Shown here: piece by piece, positions 52,545-62,788 of the stretch
Position numbering within the stretch: the stretch's first letter is position 1
Layout of the letters: the number at the start of each line of letters is the position of its first letter
Assembly: GCF_028737195.1 (NCBI RefSeq)
Contig: NZ_JAQZAJ010000001.1
Location: 1 to 64,000 of the forward strand
Direction of reading: 5' to 3'
Length of the DNA: 64,000 bases
Source: Pseudovibrio exalbescens
Lineage (GTDB): Bacteria; Pseudomonadota; Alphaproteobacteria; Rhizobiales; Stappiaceae
Notes under the pieces: model-generated
The model's database searches: none
Told to the model about the DNA's origin: nothing
Seen by the model: only the letters and a program-made list of their open reading frames with translations
Made by a program: the position numbers and the translations under genes

Positions 52545-53417
52545 GTGGCTCTAGTCAATGCGTTCAACGCATCGCCCCACCTTGCCGAAATTGAAAAGGC
52601 CTACGAGCAGGTTGCTCGTCAGCGCACCACCTATACATTCCTGCTCTTGCTGGTTTGTCTCGTGTCAATCGTTGGTGGTTTTTACGTTGCAGAGGAGGCG
52701 AACTCCGGCAGCTTCTGGGGAGGGATTAGCAGTTTCGGGGATTATCCCTATGACATCCTCGCAGGTGCCTATGAGCGCGGCTGGGGTCTGTTTTCTCTCG
52801 TTGTAAAGTACTTCCCATTTCTGGTTGAAACGCTGAACATTGCGCTGGTCTCAACGCTGGTCGGCTTTTTCTTCAGCTCCATCCTGAGCTTCTTTGCAAG
52901 CCGCAATCTGATGACCAACAGGGGCGTCGTTTTTGTCGTACGCCGTGCACTCGACATTACCCGTGCGTTTCCTGAGCTGGTCATTGCATTGATGCTGGTT
53001 CTGATCTTCGGCCCATCTCCCATTGCTGCGATCATGGCTGTGACCTTCCACACCATTGGTGCGCTCGGCAAACTGTTTTCTGAAACCAATGAAAACGCGG
53101 ATATGAAGGCCGTGGAGGGCTTGAAGTCTGTGGGCGCGAACTGGGTGCAGCAGATGCGCCTTGGTATCTTGCCACAGGTTCTGCCGAACTTTCTTTCCTA
53201 TGCACTCCTTCGCCTTGAGATCAACGTTCGCGCCTCAGCCATTCTTGGCTTCGTAGGCGCTGGTGGTCTGGGTGCTGAGCTGAAAATGGTGGTGGACTGG
53301 AACTACGGCGCCGACATTTTCGTGATCATCGTCATGCTGGTCTGCGCGATTACCGCCATCGATTACTTCTCTGGCTGGTTGCGTCGCAAGCTTATCGGCA
53401 CATCAGGTACGCTTTAA
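52545..53417 (+). CDS. phnE: Phosphonate ABC transporter permease
   Basis: This 290-residue inner-membrane permease has about six helices and the EAA-like loop ETNENADMKAVEGLKSVGAN. It pairs with PhnC and PhnD. GTG 52545 follows a strong AGGAGG. It lies downstream of the attenuator and 13 bases before phnE2. Function as phosphonate importer is by family and context. Confidence 0.9.
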   Translation: MALVNAFNASPHLAEIEKAYEQVARQRTTYTFLLLLVCLVSIVGGFYVAEEANSGSFWGGISSFGDYPYDILAGAYERGWGLFSLVVKYFPFLVETLNIALVSTLVGFFFSSILSFFASRNLMTNRGVVFVVRRALDITRAFPELVIALMLVLIFGPSPIAAIMAVTFHTIGALGKLFSETNENADMKAVEGLKSVGANWVQQMRLGILPQVLPNFLSYALLRLEINVRASAILGFVGAGGLGAELKMVVDWNYGADIFVIIVMLVCAITAIDYFSGWLRRKLIGTSGTL

Positions 53418-53430
53418 GGGCTTTTGAAAA

Positions 53431-54786
53431 ATGACAACTGTATCTGGTTTCGAACAGGCCCGACTTGAAGAACAGTACCCGGGCGTAATTGAAAAGCCAT
53501 GGTCCAAGCGCATCTTGGGGCCGGCCATCACCGTTGGCATCCTCGGCTATCTGGTCATTTGCTTCTTCGCGTTTGACGTGATGGGCGTCATGCAGAAGGC
53601 GCGCATGGACATGGCGCAGCTTTATGCGCTGGACTCCTATGCCCACAAGGACCATGCCAAGTTCACTTTCCGCAAGCCTGAAGAAGGCTTCGAGTTGTCT
53701 TTGGAGGGCACGCGCCGGGCACGTTATGAAACGCCGCCTGCGTGGTTCCAGTCAAACGGTGCGGAAAGCACCATTGATCTGGCAGAGGATGGTACCGTTT
53801 CTTTCGATGGTTCGTCCATTTTGACCTATTATCATCCAGAGTACGCCGAGCCATTCCGCTTCAAGGTTGGCAATAACGAATATCCGGTCTATCTGGGCAG
53901 TGAGGCTCCTGAGTGGCTCAAGGACAGCGGCAAACAGATTGACGCCCGTCCGAGCCTGCACAGCCGCATCTGGATTACGCGCAGCAAGCTGGAAATCCAC
54001 CGCTATGAAGCAGGCTGGGAAGACTTCTGGTTCGGGTTTCATTCACCGCTCAAGGGAATGAGCCTCGGGCAGATTGTCTCCTTGTCCGTGTCTGGTGATC
54101 GCATTGATCCGGACATGTCGAACCTGAGCTTCATTGCCTCGGAATTCTGGTACAATCCGGACTGGCAGCACGGTGACATTTTCTACGCTCTGCTCCAGAC
54201 CCTTGTCATGGCTGTGGTTGGCACCTTGGTCGCTGGCATCATTGCACTGCCTTTGGCTTTTGCAGCGGCGAACAACGTGAATCCGTTTGGGTCCATTCGC
54301 TTTGGGTTGCGGCGCATCTTCGACTTCTTGCGCGGTGTGGATACACTCATCTGGTCTTTGATCTTCATCCGCGCCTTTGGGCTTGGCCCTCTGTCCGGTA
54401 CTTTTGCGATCATCTTTACGGACACCGGGACCTTCGGAAAGCTGTTCTCTGAAGCCATCGAGAACGCAGACCGTCGTCAGGCGGAGGGTATTCAAGCAAC
54501 GGGTGCTTCGCCAGTTCAGAAGTATCGCTTTGGTGTCTTCCCGCAGATCCTGCCTCTCTTTGTTTCGCAGATGCTGTATTTCCTGGAGTCCAACACGCGT
54601 TCAGCAACCGTAATTGGTGCCTTGGGCGCTGGTGGTATTGGCCTCAAGTTGCTTGAGACCATGCGTACCCGCCAGGACTGGGAAAACACCGCCTACATCA
54701 TTGTGCTGGTGATCGCACTGGTGATCTTGATGGACAACATGTCCGGCTGGCTGCGTCGCAAGCTTATCGGCGGCGCCGAGGGATAA
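53431..54786 (+). CDS. phnE2: Phosphonate ABC transporter permease 2
   Basis: This 451-residue permease has one N-terminal helix (about 30-50), then a large hydrophilic domain (about 60-240), and C-terminal membrane helices with the EAA-like SEAIENADRRQAEGIQATGA. This long PhnE2 form is known in alphaproteobacteria. It pairs with PhnE as a heterodimer. The operon ends with a terminator at 54812-54845. Confidence 0.88.
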   Translation: MTTVSGFEQARLEEQYPGVIEKPWSKRILGPAITVGILGYLVICFFAFDVMGVMQKARMDMAQLYALDSYAHKDHAKFTFRKPEEGFELSLEGTRRARYETPPAWFQSNGAESTIDLAEDGTVSFDGSSILTYYHPEYAEPFRFKVGNNEYPVYLGSEAPEWLKDSGKQIDARPSLHSRIWITRSKLEIHRYEAGWEDFWFGFHSPLKGMSLGQIVSLSVSGDRIDPDMSNLSFIASEFWYNPDWQHGDIFYALLQTLVMAVVGTLVAGIIALPLAFAAANNVNPFGSIRFGLRRIFDFLRGVDTLIWSLIFIRAFGLGPLSGTFAIIFTDTGTFGKLFSEAIENADRRQAEGIQATGASPVQKYRFGVFPQILPLFVSQMLYFLESNTRSATVIGALGAGGIGLKLLETMRTRQDWENTAYIIVLVIALVILMDNMSGWLRRKLIGGAEG

Positions 54787-54811
54787 TCGTCTCAAACCAA
54801 CCCTTTACGCA

Positions 54812-54845
54812 AAGCCCGCGGAAGTTCTCTTCTGCGGGCCTTTTG
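54812..54845 (+). terminator. Terminator after the phosphonate operon
   Basis: Stem arms around 54814-54819 (GCCCGC) and 54834-54839 (GCGGGC) with an inner pairing of GAAG and CTTC, then TTTT. It ends the phn transcript. Confidence 0.75.
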
Positions 54846-54974
54846 CATTTTAGGGAAGGGTTTAGGAGTTCGCCAACCAAGTTTCTATCGGAGTTGTTAA
54901 GGGGATCGTTGTTACGTTGCGTCAACGCGCAATCAGACCAGAAAAAGAGCGCGGTTCACAGGTGCCGCTCCAAT

Positions 54975-57900
54975 ATGGCTACAGACTGCTGTCCTCCAGA
55001 TATTGAAAGCAAGAAACGCTTCAAGAAAAACGGCCTACTGCTGGGTATCGGCTTGGCCGTATTTGCAGCTGTCGTTCTTTTGCAAATAACAATGGTGGCT
55101 CTTGTCCAGGTCTATGCGCATGAACGGGCCTACAGAGCTTTGCTTGATACACTGCGCTCGGAGCTGGTCGTGGCTCTTCGTGTTGTTTCTGGAGAGGGGC
55201 GTCTCCAGTCTTTTCTGACCAGGCTGGATGAGCCCGGTGGCCTTTCGGTCAATGCACTGGATGGAGCTGTAACGATCAGGTCCTTCCCCTTAAGCTGGGA
55301 AGAACTCAGGGCAGGTGACAGCTTCGAGATCAACGGTTTGCTGTTCTCGCCATTCAATGAGTTTCACATGCACTCGTCATTGGATATCGAAACGTGGTTA
55401 GGGCATCACCATGAGGAAGACCCTTTTCACCACAGTGTTAGCGCAGGTTTTCTCCCGCCAGCCATGACGCCATCTGAAGTACTGCAGCGTCAGTTGGCAG
55501 AGCGGATTACAACCAGCCTACGCTTTGTTCAAAACGTCCAAACATTTGATGGCAATGCCCAACTCCTGGTCGCGGCCATTTTGCCTCTTGAAGAGCCCGT
55601 GGCAATCACAATCGAGGACAGTCTGGAGGCGGGGTTTATCTGGAATGAAGAGTTGCAGACGCTCTACATTCTTTTTGGCTTGTCCTATTTCCTTCTGTTC
55701 GTGTGTTGTCTGGTTTTGTTTAAGGCAAGGCTCACTCAGGAACAGATGGCCTTGGTCGATTTGAGTGCCGAGTGTGACACGAAAGGTGCCATGTTGCTCC
55801 AGCAAGCGGAGGATGCTCGGCTTCATGCATCCCAAGTGAACTCGGTGCTGAGCAGCGTTAGTGACGCAATCCTGACATTGGATCTTGAGGGCCGCATTGT
55901 CATGGCTAACCGGGCGGCTCTCCTGTTGTTTGAAACTGACAAGAATGAGATCGCCGGAACACAGATTGGTCAATGGATCAGCCCGAATAAGGTTGACCTC
56001 AGCGACCTGTTTGCCAATCGTTTGACAGAGGAGCAGGAGAAAGACCTGTTCGTTCATCCGCAGCAGATTGATCTGGAACAGTCGGACGGCGGCTTGAAAC
56101 ACATCGAAATGATCGTCAGTGACTTTTTCCAGCGAGACGGGCGCCACTTCTCATGCGTGCTGCGCGACGTCACTGAACGAGTGGAGGCTGAGCAAGAAGC
56201 CGCTGAGGCGCAAAACCGGCTATATCAGGCGATCAATCACCTTCCGGATGCCTTTGTGCTCTTCGATCAAGAAGATCGTCTCTTGATTTGCAATGATCGC
56301 TATAAGGAAATTTACCGCAGCAGCGCAGACCTTTTCGTCGCGGGTAATACCTTCGAACACATTGTGCGAACGGGGGCTGAACGGGGCCAATATGATCTGG
56401 ATGGCATGAGCGTGGATCAGTGGGTCGAACAGCGCATGAAGGACCATCAACATGCAAAAAACGAGGTCATTCAGCGCTTGAATGACGGCTCTTGGGTGCG
56501 GGTCAGCGAGCGGAAAACGCCAGATGGGCTAACGGTCGGGTTCCGAAGCGACATCACGGAACTCAAGCGTCATGAGGAAGCTGTCCTTGCGCGTGAAGCA
56601 GAGTTGCGGTCCATTTTTACGTCGGCGCTTGATGCGATCATCGGCATCGATGAAAACGACCAGATCATCGAGTTCAACAAGGCTGCCGAGGTGTTGCTGG
56701 GCCACAAGCGGGAGGATGTTCTCGGGCTGGAGGCACATCGGCTGTTGTTTCCTCGTCAGGAGTGGCAGAACTACCTCATGGTGGTTAGTGCGCTGAAGCG
56801 TTTGCAGGGTGATATGACCTCTGGCAACAGGCGTGAAGCGACCGTTCTTGACCGTGATGGAAATGAAATTGCAGTAGAGCTTTCCATGAACGTGGCGCAG
56901 GTGCCATCTGGAAAGCGTTTTTACGCTTTTCTTCATGATGTGCGGGCACGAATACGCGCCATCGAGGAGCTCCAGCAAGCGAAAGAGGTTGCTGAGAATG
57001 CTACTCAGGCTAAAACTGCATTTTTGGCCATGATGAGCCACGAGATCCGGACACCGCTTAGCGCTGTCATTGGCTTCCTTCAGTTGTTGCAGGCGGACAA
57101 GCTTAGCGCGAAGCAAGCGGACTACGTAAACACCTGTGTGGAGTCTGCCGAAGCCCTGCTGAAAATTCTCAATGATATTTTGGACCTATCGAAGCTTGAA
57201 GCTGGGAAGCTGGAGTTCAAGGCAGAGCCTGTCGACATTGGTGAAGTGGTGGAGCAGGTGCAGGACTTGTTGCTGCCCCGTGCCCAAGAGCTTGGTTTGC
57301 AGCTGAATGTGGATGTGTCTGATGACGTGCCGCAGTTGGTTCTGACGGATCAGGGCAGGGTGCGCCAGCTCTTGATCAACCTCACGAATAACGCATTGAA
57401 GTTCACCCCGCAGGGGCATGTCACCATTCGCGCAGAAAGCCATCGACAGCCAAGCGATCCGAAGAACTGTTCCATACGGCTGTCAGTCATTGATACGGGC
57501 ATTGGTATTCCCCGTGAGAAGCAGCAGAGCATCTTTCACCAGTTTGCGACCATCGATAGCGAGCAAGCCCGCAAGACGGATGGCGTCGGCTTGGGCCTTG
57601 CCATTTGCCGGGAGCTGGTGGAGGGCCTTGGTGGGCGCATCGGTTTGCAGTCGGTTCCGGATAAAGGGAGCGTTTTTTGGGTTGAACTTGACGTGCCGCT
57701 GTATGAAGGGGAAGCCGACCCGGTTTCGCCTCCGGCTGCTGAGCCCGCGTTGATCCCGCCGCCCCGACACACGGCGGAGCAGCTCATCCAGGGAAAGCAC
57801 TTCTTGATCGCTGAGGACAGCGAACCAAATCGCATCGTGCTGGCCAAGCTGATTGAAGCCTTGGGAGCCCGCGTTGAGCAGGTCGAAAACGGCCAGCAGG

Positions 57901-58685
57901 CCATCGATGCGTTGGAGAACTCAATTGAAGATCCTTTCGATGCCGTTTTCATGGATGTTTCAATGCCGGTCCTTGATGGGATCGCGGCAACACGGGCCAT
58001 TAGAGGGCGGCCGGATTTGTTGTCGTCCATACCTATCGTTGGGCTGACAGCCCACGCGGGGCAGGATGACCACAAGCTCATGTATGCAGCAGGTTTCACG
58101 ACTGTCTTGACCAAGCCAATCAAGAAACAGGCCATTGAAGAGGCGCTACAGAAGCTGTTCATCAGCCAGATGGAAAGGGCGCGAGAACGGAAGCCCGGCC
58201 CGCCGCAACCCGTTACAGCGTTCAGTCTTCCGCAGCCGTTGCGCCGACCCACGACGCGGGGCGCAGACGATCCTGCGTTGCTGACGCCCGTGCAAACCAA
58301 GGAGGAATTGTCCCTCAGGTCGTTTGAGCGGCTCCTCAACTCCTTTGATGAGAGCATTCGCTTCAGTCGCAGTCTGCTGAACTCACCGCGGATCGACGTG
58401 GCAGAGGTGGAAACCCTGTGTGATAGCGTGGAGCAGCTTTCCGAAGCGACGCAGGCTGAAGGGCTCCATTTGCTGGCCAGCAAGCTCCACGAGCAGACGA
58501 CTCAGGCCGCTTCCGGGGAACAGGAAGCTCTTTCGTCCGCAACGATGGATATCTGTCGCAATTCACTGTTTGCGCTCTCCATGGCCCTTGAGCAGGCGCG
58601 CAGCCGGCTCATCGGCAAAACCACCGAGCACCCGCCCACTGAAGAAAAGTTCAACGGTCCTCAGCAATCCATTGGCGAGCGCTAG
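54975..58685 (+). CDS. Hybrid sensor kinase with His-rich periplasmic loop
   Basis: This 1236-residue membrane kinase starts at ATG 54975, has TM1 (about 21-46), a periplasmic domain, TM2 (about 229-250), three PAS domains (about 290-400, 410-530, 540-660), HisKA with His689 (MMSHEIRTPL), HATPase and an intact receiver with Asp994 (FMDVSMP). The periplasmic part has eight His between 131 and 153 (HMH, GHHHEEDPFHH), suggesting metal sensing. A helical C-terminal tail could be a degenerate HPt; I see no HPt His motif. No response regulator adjoins it. Confidence 0.88.
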   Translation: MATDCCPPDIESKKRFKKNGLLLGIGLAVFAAVVLLQITMVALVQVYAHERAYRALLDTLRSELVVALRVVSGEGRLQSFLTRLDEPGGLSVNALDGAVTIRSFPLSWEELRAGDSFEINGLLFSPFNEFHMHSSLDIETWLGHHHEEDPFHHSVSAGFLPPAMTPSEVLQRQLAERITTSLRFVQNVQTFDGNAQLLVAAILPLEEPVAITIEDSLEAGFIWNEELQTLYILFGLSYFLLFVCCLVLFKARLTQEQMALVDLSAECDTKGAMLLQQAEDARLHASQVNSVLSSVSDAILTLDLEGRIVMANRAALLLFETDKNEIAGTQIGQWISPNKVDLSDLFANRLTEEQEKDLFVHPQQIDLEQSDGGLKHIEMIVSDFFQRDGRHFSCVLRDVTERVEAEQEAAEAQNRLYQAINHLPDAFVLFDQEDRLLICNDRYKEIYRSSADLFVAGNTFEHIVRTGAERGQYDLDGMSVDQWVEQRMKDHQHAKNEVIQRLNDGSWVRVSERKTPDGLTVGFRSDITELKRHEEAVLAREAELRSIFTSALDAIIGIDENDQIIEFNKAAEVLLGHKREDVLGLEAHRLLFPRQEWQNYLMVVSALKRLQGDMTSGNRREATVLDRDGNEIAVELSMNVAQVPSGKRFYAFLHDVRARIRAIEELQQAKEVAENATQAKTAFLAMMSHEIRTPLSAVIGFLQLLQADKLSAKQADYVNTCVESAEALLKILNDILDLSKLEAGKLEFKAEPVDIGEVVEQVQDLLLPRAQELGLQLNVDVSDDVPQLVLTDQGRVRQLLINLTNNALKFTPQGHVTIRAESHRQPSDPKNCSIRLSVIDTGIGIPREKQQSIFHQFATIDSEQARKTDGVGLGLAICRELVEGLGGRIGLQSVPDKGSVFWVELDVPLYEGEADPVSPPAAEPALIPPPRHTAEQLIQGKHFLIAEDSEPNRIVLAKLIEALGARVEQVENGQQAIDALENSIEDPFDAVFMDVSMPVLDGIAATRAIRGRPDLLSSIPIVGLTAHAGQDDHKLMYAAGFTTVLTKPIKKQAIEEALQKLFISQMERARERKPGPPQPVTAFSLPQPLRRPTTRGADDPALLTPVQTKEELSLRSFERLLNSFDESIRFSRSLLNSPRIDVAEVETLCDSVEQLSEATQAEGLHLLASKLHEQTTQAASGEQEALSSATMDICRNSLFALSMALEQARSRLIGKTTEHPPTEEKFNGPQQSIGER

Positions 58686-59348
58686 GCTCTCTTTTCGTTA
58701 ATCGACATTCGATCCAGGCTCTCATTGGAGTGGCCTTTCTGCTCTATAGACCTCCTGCAGACCCTGAGGCTTTCGAGCTTGTGGATCTTTACGATTTGGA
58801 CAGGGTTGCGCTGGGGGAGTATTGCGCCCTCGGCGGGCAAGTCAAAATGGTTAATAGATGAAACAAATTTCTTTAACTTGTGGCCGCTGCACCCTCTGTG
58901 TTGTTTTGAGAGTGAAAGCACACTGCGGTTATTAGCCTCTCTGTTTTATCAGTGTAATTTAAACTCCCTCGGTTTATGAGCGGCTGTACCTTTGGCGAAA
59001 ACTTCGGGTTTTCACAGGTGCCCCAGACAATACTTCAATTCACTTCAATAAAACTGAGTGGGTCAAACACCCTTCCAAACGCCTATGCGTGGTGGTCATG
59101 CAACCTGTGTCTTTCGCGCCACTCTTAAAATCCAGTTGCAAAAACTGCTGGTTCCGGTTCTTCCATTTCTCCATGACCGTCACTACACATAGGCTTGCAA
59201 GACGACCAGCGCATCCTTTGGTTGCGTCGGTGAAGAGGTGGGGACCTCGGAACTTAATGGGCAACTTGCACATCGAAAATCAAGACAAGCACATGCGCCT
59301 CATGGGCCATTGCATTGTCCTGCCTATTTGAAAGTTTGGAAGGTCGAT
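58686..59348. other. Intergenic region upstream of porin 1
   Basis: About 660 bases with a few short open frames but no family motif. It should contain the promoter for the first porin and the end of the kinase transcript; no clear terminator was found. Confidence 0.5.
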
Positions 59349-60494
59349 ATGAACTTCAAGGCACTTGCTCTTGCAACAGCCTCTGCTGCTGTTGTTACCT
59401 CCGCTTCTGCTGCGGATCTGCCAGTTGTGGCTGAGCCAGTAGACTACGTACAGGTTTGTGACGCATACGGCTCTGGCTTCTTCAAGCTGCCAGGCAAAGA
59501 CACCTGCATCCGCGTTGGCGGTCGTGTTCGTGCGCAGTTTATCTCTGATAACCTGAACAATGACGCAAACTACGAAGACAACGATTCCTACGTTCGTGGT
59601 TACGTTCGTCTGACTTCCATGACCGACACCGAAATCGGTCTGATCAAGACCTACACAGAGATCTACTCTCAGTGGGATGAGGCAGGCGAAGGCGAACTGA
59701 AGACCGACGACGCTTACATCCAGTTCGGCACCCAGTACGGTGACCTTCTGATCGGTTACGCAGTTTCCAACTTCGACACCTTCACCGGTTCTACCGATAT
59801 CGGCATTGTTGACCGCAACATTTCCGATACGGACACGCTGCAGATGACTTACACCAAGTCTCTCGGCAACGGTCTGACCGCTTCCCTCTCTCTGGAAGAT
59901 TCTTCCTACCGTGAAGGTGGTGAGAACGAGTACGATGTTGTTGGTGGTCTGAAGATTTCTCAGGGTTGGGGCTTCGCACGTCTGGTTGGTGCATACCACC
60001 AGGTAAACGACGACATTGAAAACAACGGCGTTGGCGCTGTCGGCATCGTTGGTAACGAAAAAGACGGTTTCGCTATTGCGGGTACCGTTGGCATCAACCT
60101 GAACATGCTGGCTGAAGGCGATCAGCTCGTGTTTGCGGTTAGCTACGCAGATGCAGCTGGTCACTATGTCAACATCGACAGCGACTACCTGGACGGCACC
60201 AAGGATTCTTGGGATGCGAAGGGCTACGATGCGTTTTCTGTAGCGGCTGGTTTCACCCACTACTTCACACCTGAAGTTGCTGGTTCCATCGATGCGTCTT
60301 ACCTGATGGTTGACGACGCTGATGATTACGAGCGCATTGCAACAACTGCTGCACTCGGTTGGTACCCAACCTCCGGTCTCGTGATCGCGGGTGAAGTTGG
60401 CTACGTCAATCAGGATGACGACAAGAACTCCTTCGATGCGAATGGCAACGACCACGACTACCGCGTTGGTACTCGCATCCAGTACACCTTCTAA
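59349..60494 (+). CDS. Outer-membrane porin (Hyphomicrobiales type)
   Basis: This 381-residue protein has a signal peptide (MNFKALALATASAAVVTSAS) and a mature start DLPVVAEPVDYVQVCDAYG with the conserved Cys pair VCDAYG...DTC. The rest is beta-strand rich and ends with IQYTF, as for a 16-stranded porin. It forms general diffusion channels in the outer membrane. T-rich codons (GTT, TCT) suggest strong expression. It has a clear terminator downstream and shows the family's Tyr-rich strands. Confidence 0.93.
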   Translation: MNFKALALATASAAVVTSASAADLPVVAEPVDYVQVCDAYGSGFFKLPGKDTCIRVGGRVRAQFISDNLNNDANYEDNDSYVRGYVRLTSMTDTEIGLIKTYTEIYSQWDEAGEGELKTDDAYIQFGTQYGDLLIGYAVSNFDTFTGSTDIGIVDRNISDTDTLQMTYTKSLGNGLTASLSLEDSSYREGGENEYDVVGGLKISQGWGFARLVGAYHQVNDDIENNGVGAVGIVGNEKDGFAIAGTVGINLNMLAEGDQLVFAVSYADAAGHYVNIDSDYLDGTKDSWDAKGYDAFSVAAGFTHYFTPEVAGSIDASYLMVDDADDYERIATTAALGWYPTSGLVIAGEVGYVNQDDDKNSFDANGNDHDYRVGTRIQYTF

Positions 60495-60516
60495 TCAGAT
60501 CCTCAGATCCGATGAG

Positions 60517-60546
60517 AAAAAGGCGGCCTTCGGGTCGCCTTTTTTG
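60517..60546 (+). terminator. Terminator after porin 1
   Basis: A GC-rich hairpin (AAGGCGGCC with GGTCGCCTT, tetraloop TTCG) followed by six T residues, 23 bases after the stop. Confidence 0.85.
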
Positions 60547-61165
60547 TTGCGCTGTTGAGATGCAGGGAAGGGGAGCTATGAGGGCGAAGTGTGTGAACGC
60601 TTGCTCTGCGGGTTTTGGAGGCGGAGGCGGCGGTGCTTAGGCGCTGTATGGTGGCATTTCTACCAGTTGGAGATCATCATTGCTCGTAAGGCGCAGTAAA
60701 AGATGATTCAAATTCATTCGATGAAATGCGCATATCATTGGAGTTACCCAGCGGTGATTCCATCAAACTTCCCCGTAATATAAATCTAGAGTGTATTTAT
60801 ATAGTTGTGCTTTAATCGAATATTGTAATCTGAAGTTGAAAATCAAGTTGTTGTTCTTGTCAGTAATTATCGTGGGTTGAGCTTATCGGTTATCCATCAA
60901 TTAACTATGTTGTTACTCTGCAACACTCATATCTGGCGTGCCAAATCTGCCTATAAATATTGAAGTGAGTGGTTGCCCTCAAAATGTGTGTGAGGCATCA
61001 ATGTGTCTGCGAGGTGAAAATATCTAATCAATTGTGTGGGGGAAGGTTACTCACTCATTGATCTTTTTCGGGGACTCGCAGGGGCCATTCGGGGACACGC
61101 TCTTTTTAAATAGCGATGCGAAATGCGCCCTCTATTTGCAAACGGACTTATAGAGGTCAGGAATT
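60547..61165. other. AT-rich intergenic region before porin 2
   Basis: No gene is visible. The 3' end has the same leader core ATAGAGGTCAGGA, 4 bases before the start, as at porin 3, which points to shared translational control or duplication. Confidence 0.5.
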
Positions 61166-62245
61166 ATGAAATTGAAAGCTCTTCTGCTTGCGACTGCTGG
61201 TGTAGCTGTTGCAGGTTCCGCATCTGCTGCTGATCTGCCAGTCGTGGCTGAGCCAGTAGACTACGTACAGGTTTGTGACGCATACGGCGCAGGCTTCTTC
61301 AAGATCCCAGGTAAGGACACCTGCCTGAAGATCGGTGGTCGTGTTCGCGCTCAGTTCGTGACAGACAACCTGAACTCTGATGTCGATTACACAGACAACA
61401 GCTCCTACGTTCGCGGTTACCTGTACCTGACATCCATGACCGACACTGAAATCGGTCTGATCAAGACTGTGACCGAATTCCAGAGCGAGTGGGAACAGGA
61501 TGCAAACGGCAACAGCAAGGTTGACGACGCTTACATCCAGTTCGCAACTCACTACGGTGACTTCCTGATCGGTCGCACGACCTCTCAGTTCGACACCTTC
61601 ACTGGCGCAACTGATCTGGGCATCGTTACCCGTAACTTCTCTGATGCAAGCGTGCTTCAGGTTGCTTACAACAAGTCTCTGGGTAACGGTCTGACCGCTT
61701 CTCTGTCTCTGGAAGACTCTTCCTACCGTGCTGGTGGCGCCAACGAATATGACGTTGTTGGTGGTCTGAAGCTGTCTCAGGGCTGGGGCTTTGCTCGCGT
61801 TGTTGGTGCATACCACCAGATCGACGACATCGCTCCGACTGACGAGCAGGACGGCTACGCTGTTGCTGGTACTCTGGGCATCAACCTGGACATGCTGGCT
61901 GCAGGTGACAAGATCGTATTCGCTGCGACCTACGCAGACGCTGCTTCTTCCTACGTGAACGCGGAAAACGTCACTTGGGATCGTCTGGGTTACGACGCTT
62001 ACTCTGTAGGTGCAGGTTTCACTCACTACTTCACGCCTGAGCTGGCTGCTTCTGTAGACGGTTCTTACCTCTCTGTAGAAGACGCAAGTGATTACACCCG
62101 CGCGGCTGTGACCACCTCTCTTGGTTGGTACCCAGTTTCTGGTCTCGTAATCGCTGGTGAATTCGGTTGGGCATCTGAAGATGATGACGTTGCAACCTAC
62201 GATGACGAATACCTCCTCGGTACTCGCATTCAGTACACCTTCTAA
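61166..62245 (+). CDS. Outer-membrane porin (Hyphomicrobiales type)
   Basis: This 359-residue protein has the signal peptide MKLKALLLATAGVAVAGSAS and a mature start DLPVVAEPVDYVQVCDAYG, as in porin 1, with Cys pair and IQYTF end. It is shorter than its two neighbours, mainly by loops. Leader ATAGAGGTCAGGA precedes the ATG. It has a strong terminator at 62271-62303. Confidence 0.93.
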   Translation: MKLKALLLATAGVAVAGSASAADLPVVAEPVDYVQVCDAYGAGFFKIPGKDTCLKIGGRVRAQFVTDNLNSDVDYTDNSSYVRGYLYLTSMTDTEIGLIKTVTEFQSEWEQDANGNSKVDDAYIQFATHYGDFLIGRTTSQFDTFTGATDLGIVTRNFSDASVLQVAYNKSLGNGLTASLSLEDSSYRAGGANEYDVVGGLKLSQGWGFARVVGAYHQIDDIAPTDEQDGYAVAGTLGINLDMLAAGDKIVFAATYADAASSYVNAENVTWDRLGYDAYSVGAGFTHYFTPELAASVDGSYLSVEDASDYTRAAVTTSLGWYPVSGLVIAGEFGWASEDDDVATYDDEYLLGTRIQYTF

Positions 62246-62270
62246 TCTGATCTTTCAGATTTGATTTGAG

Positions 62271-62303
62271 ATGGGCGAGTCGGCTGACTCGCCCATTTTT
62301 TTG
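62271..62303 (+). terminator. Terminator after porin 2
   Basis: Perfect 11-base stem (62271-62281 with 62286-62296), GGCT loop and a T run. Confidence 0.9.
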
Positions 62304-62788
62304 TTTTTTGTCCGCCAGCCCTTCTCTGTGCCTGTGGAACAATACCTTGGCTCGAACTCTTTTGATCGGGCCTCACGATTTCTCTTTCTAAAGAGCAGTA
62401 GACCCCTAAAAATACGTAGCTACACTTAACAATTGCTGCTTGGAGAGCTTATTGTGTGATATGGATCACACTTTATTATGGATTATCGATTATTTCTCCT
62501 TAAGTCTTTGAGAATAAACGATAAAATTGTGTGCTTCTTTCGCCACACTCCCCTTTGATAGTGTGGCTTCAGTGCCGCTCAAACGTGGAGGCGCGTTGCT
62601 CAGCGACGCGGATGGGAGCATTAAGAGTGCCACAAGCTGATTGCATGTATCTGCCCTATGGCCGCGAAGGTTGTGGCGGGCAGGTCGGGGGCGACGGCTT
62701 GAAGTAGGGCACTTGGGGAAACGCTCGTCCACACAGCGCATTCACCGGCCCTCTATCAGTAATTTGAGACTCATAGAGGTCAGGACAC
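62304..62788. other. Intergenic region before porin 3
   Basis: No convincing gene. The shared leader core lies immediately upstream of the porin start. Confidence 0.5.

Noticed and set aside
62490-62741. 83-codon minus-strand frame before porin 3
   Set aside because: Lies in an intergenic leader with no family signature.
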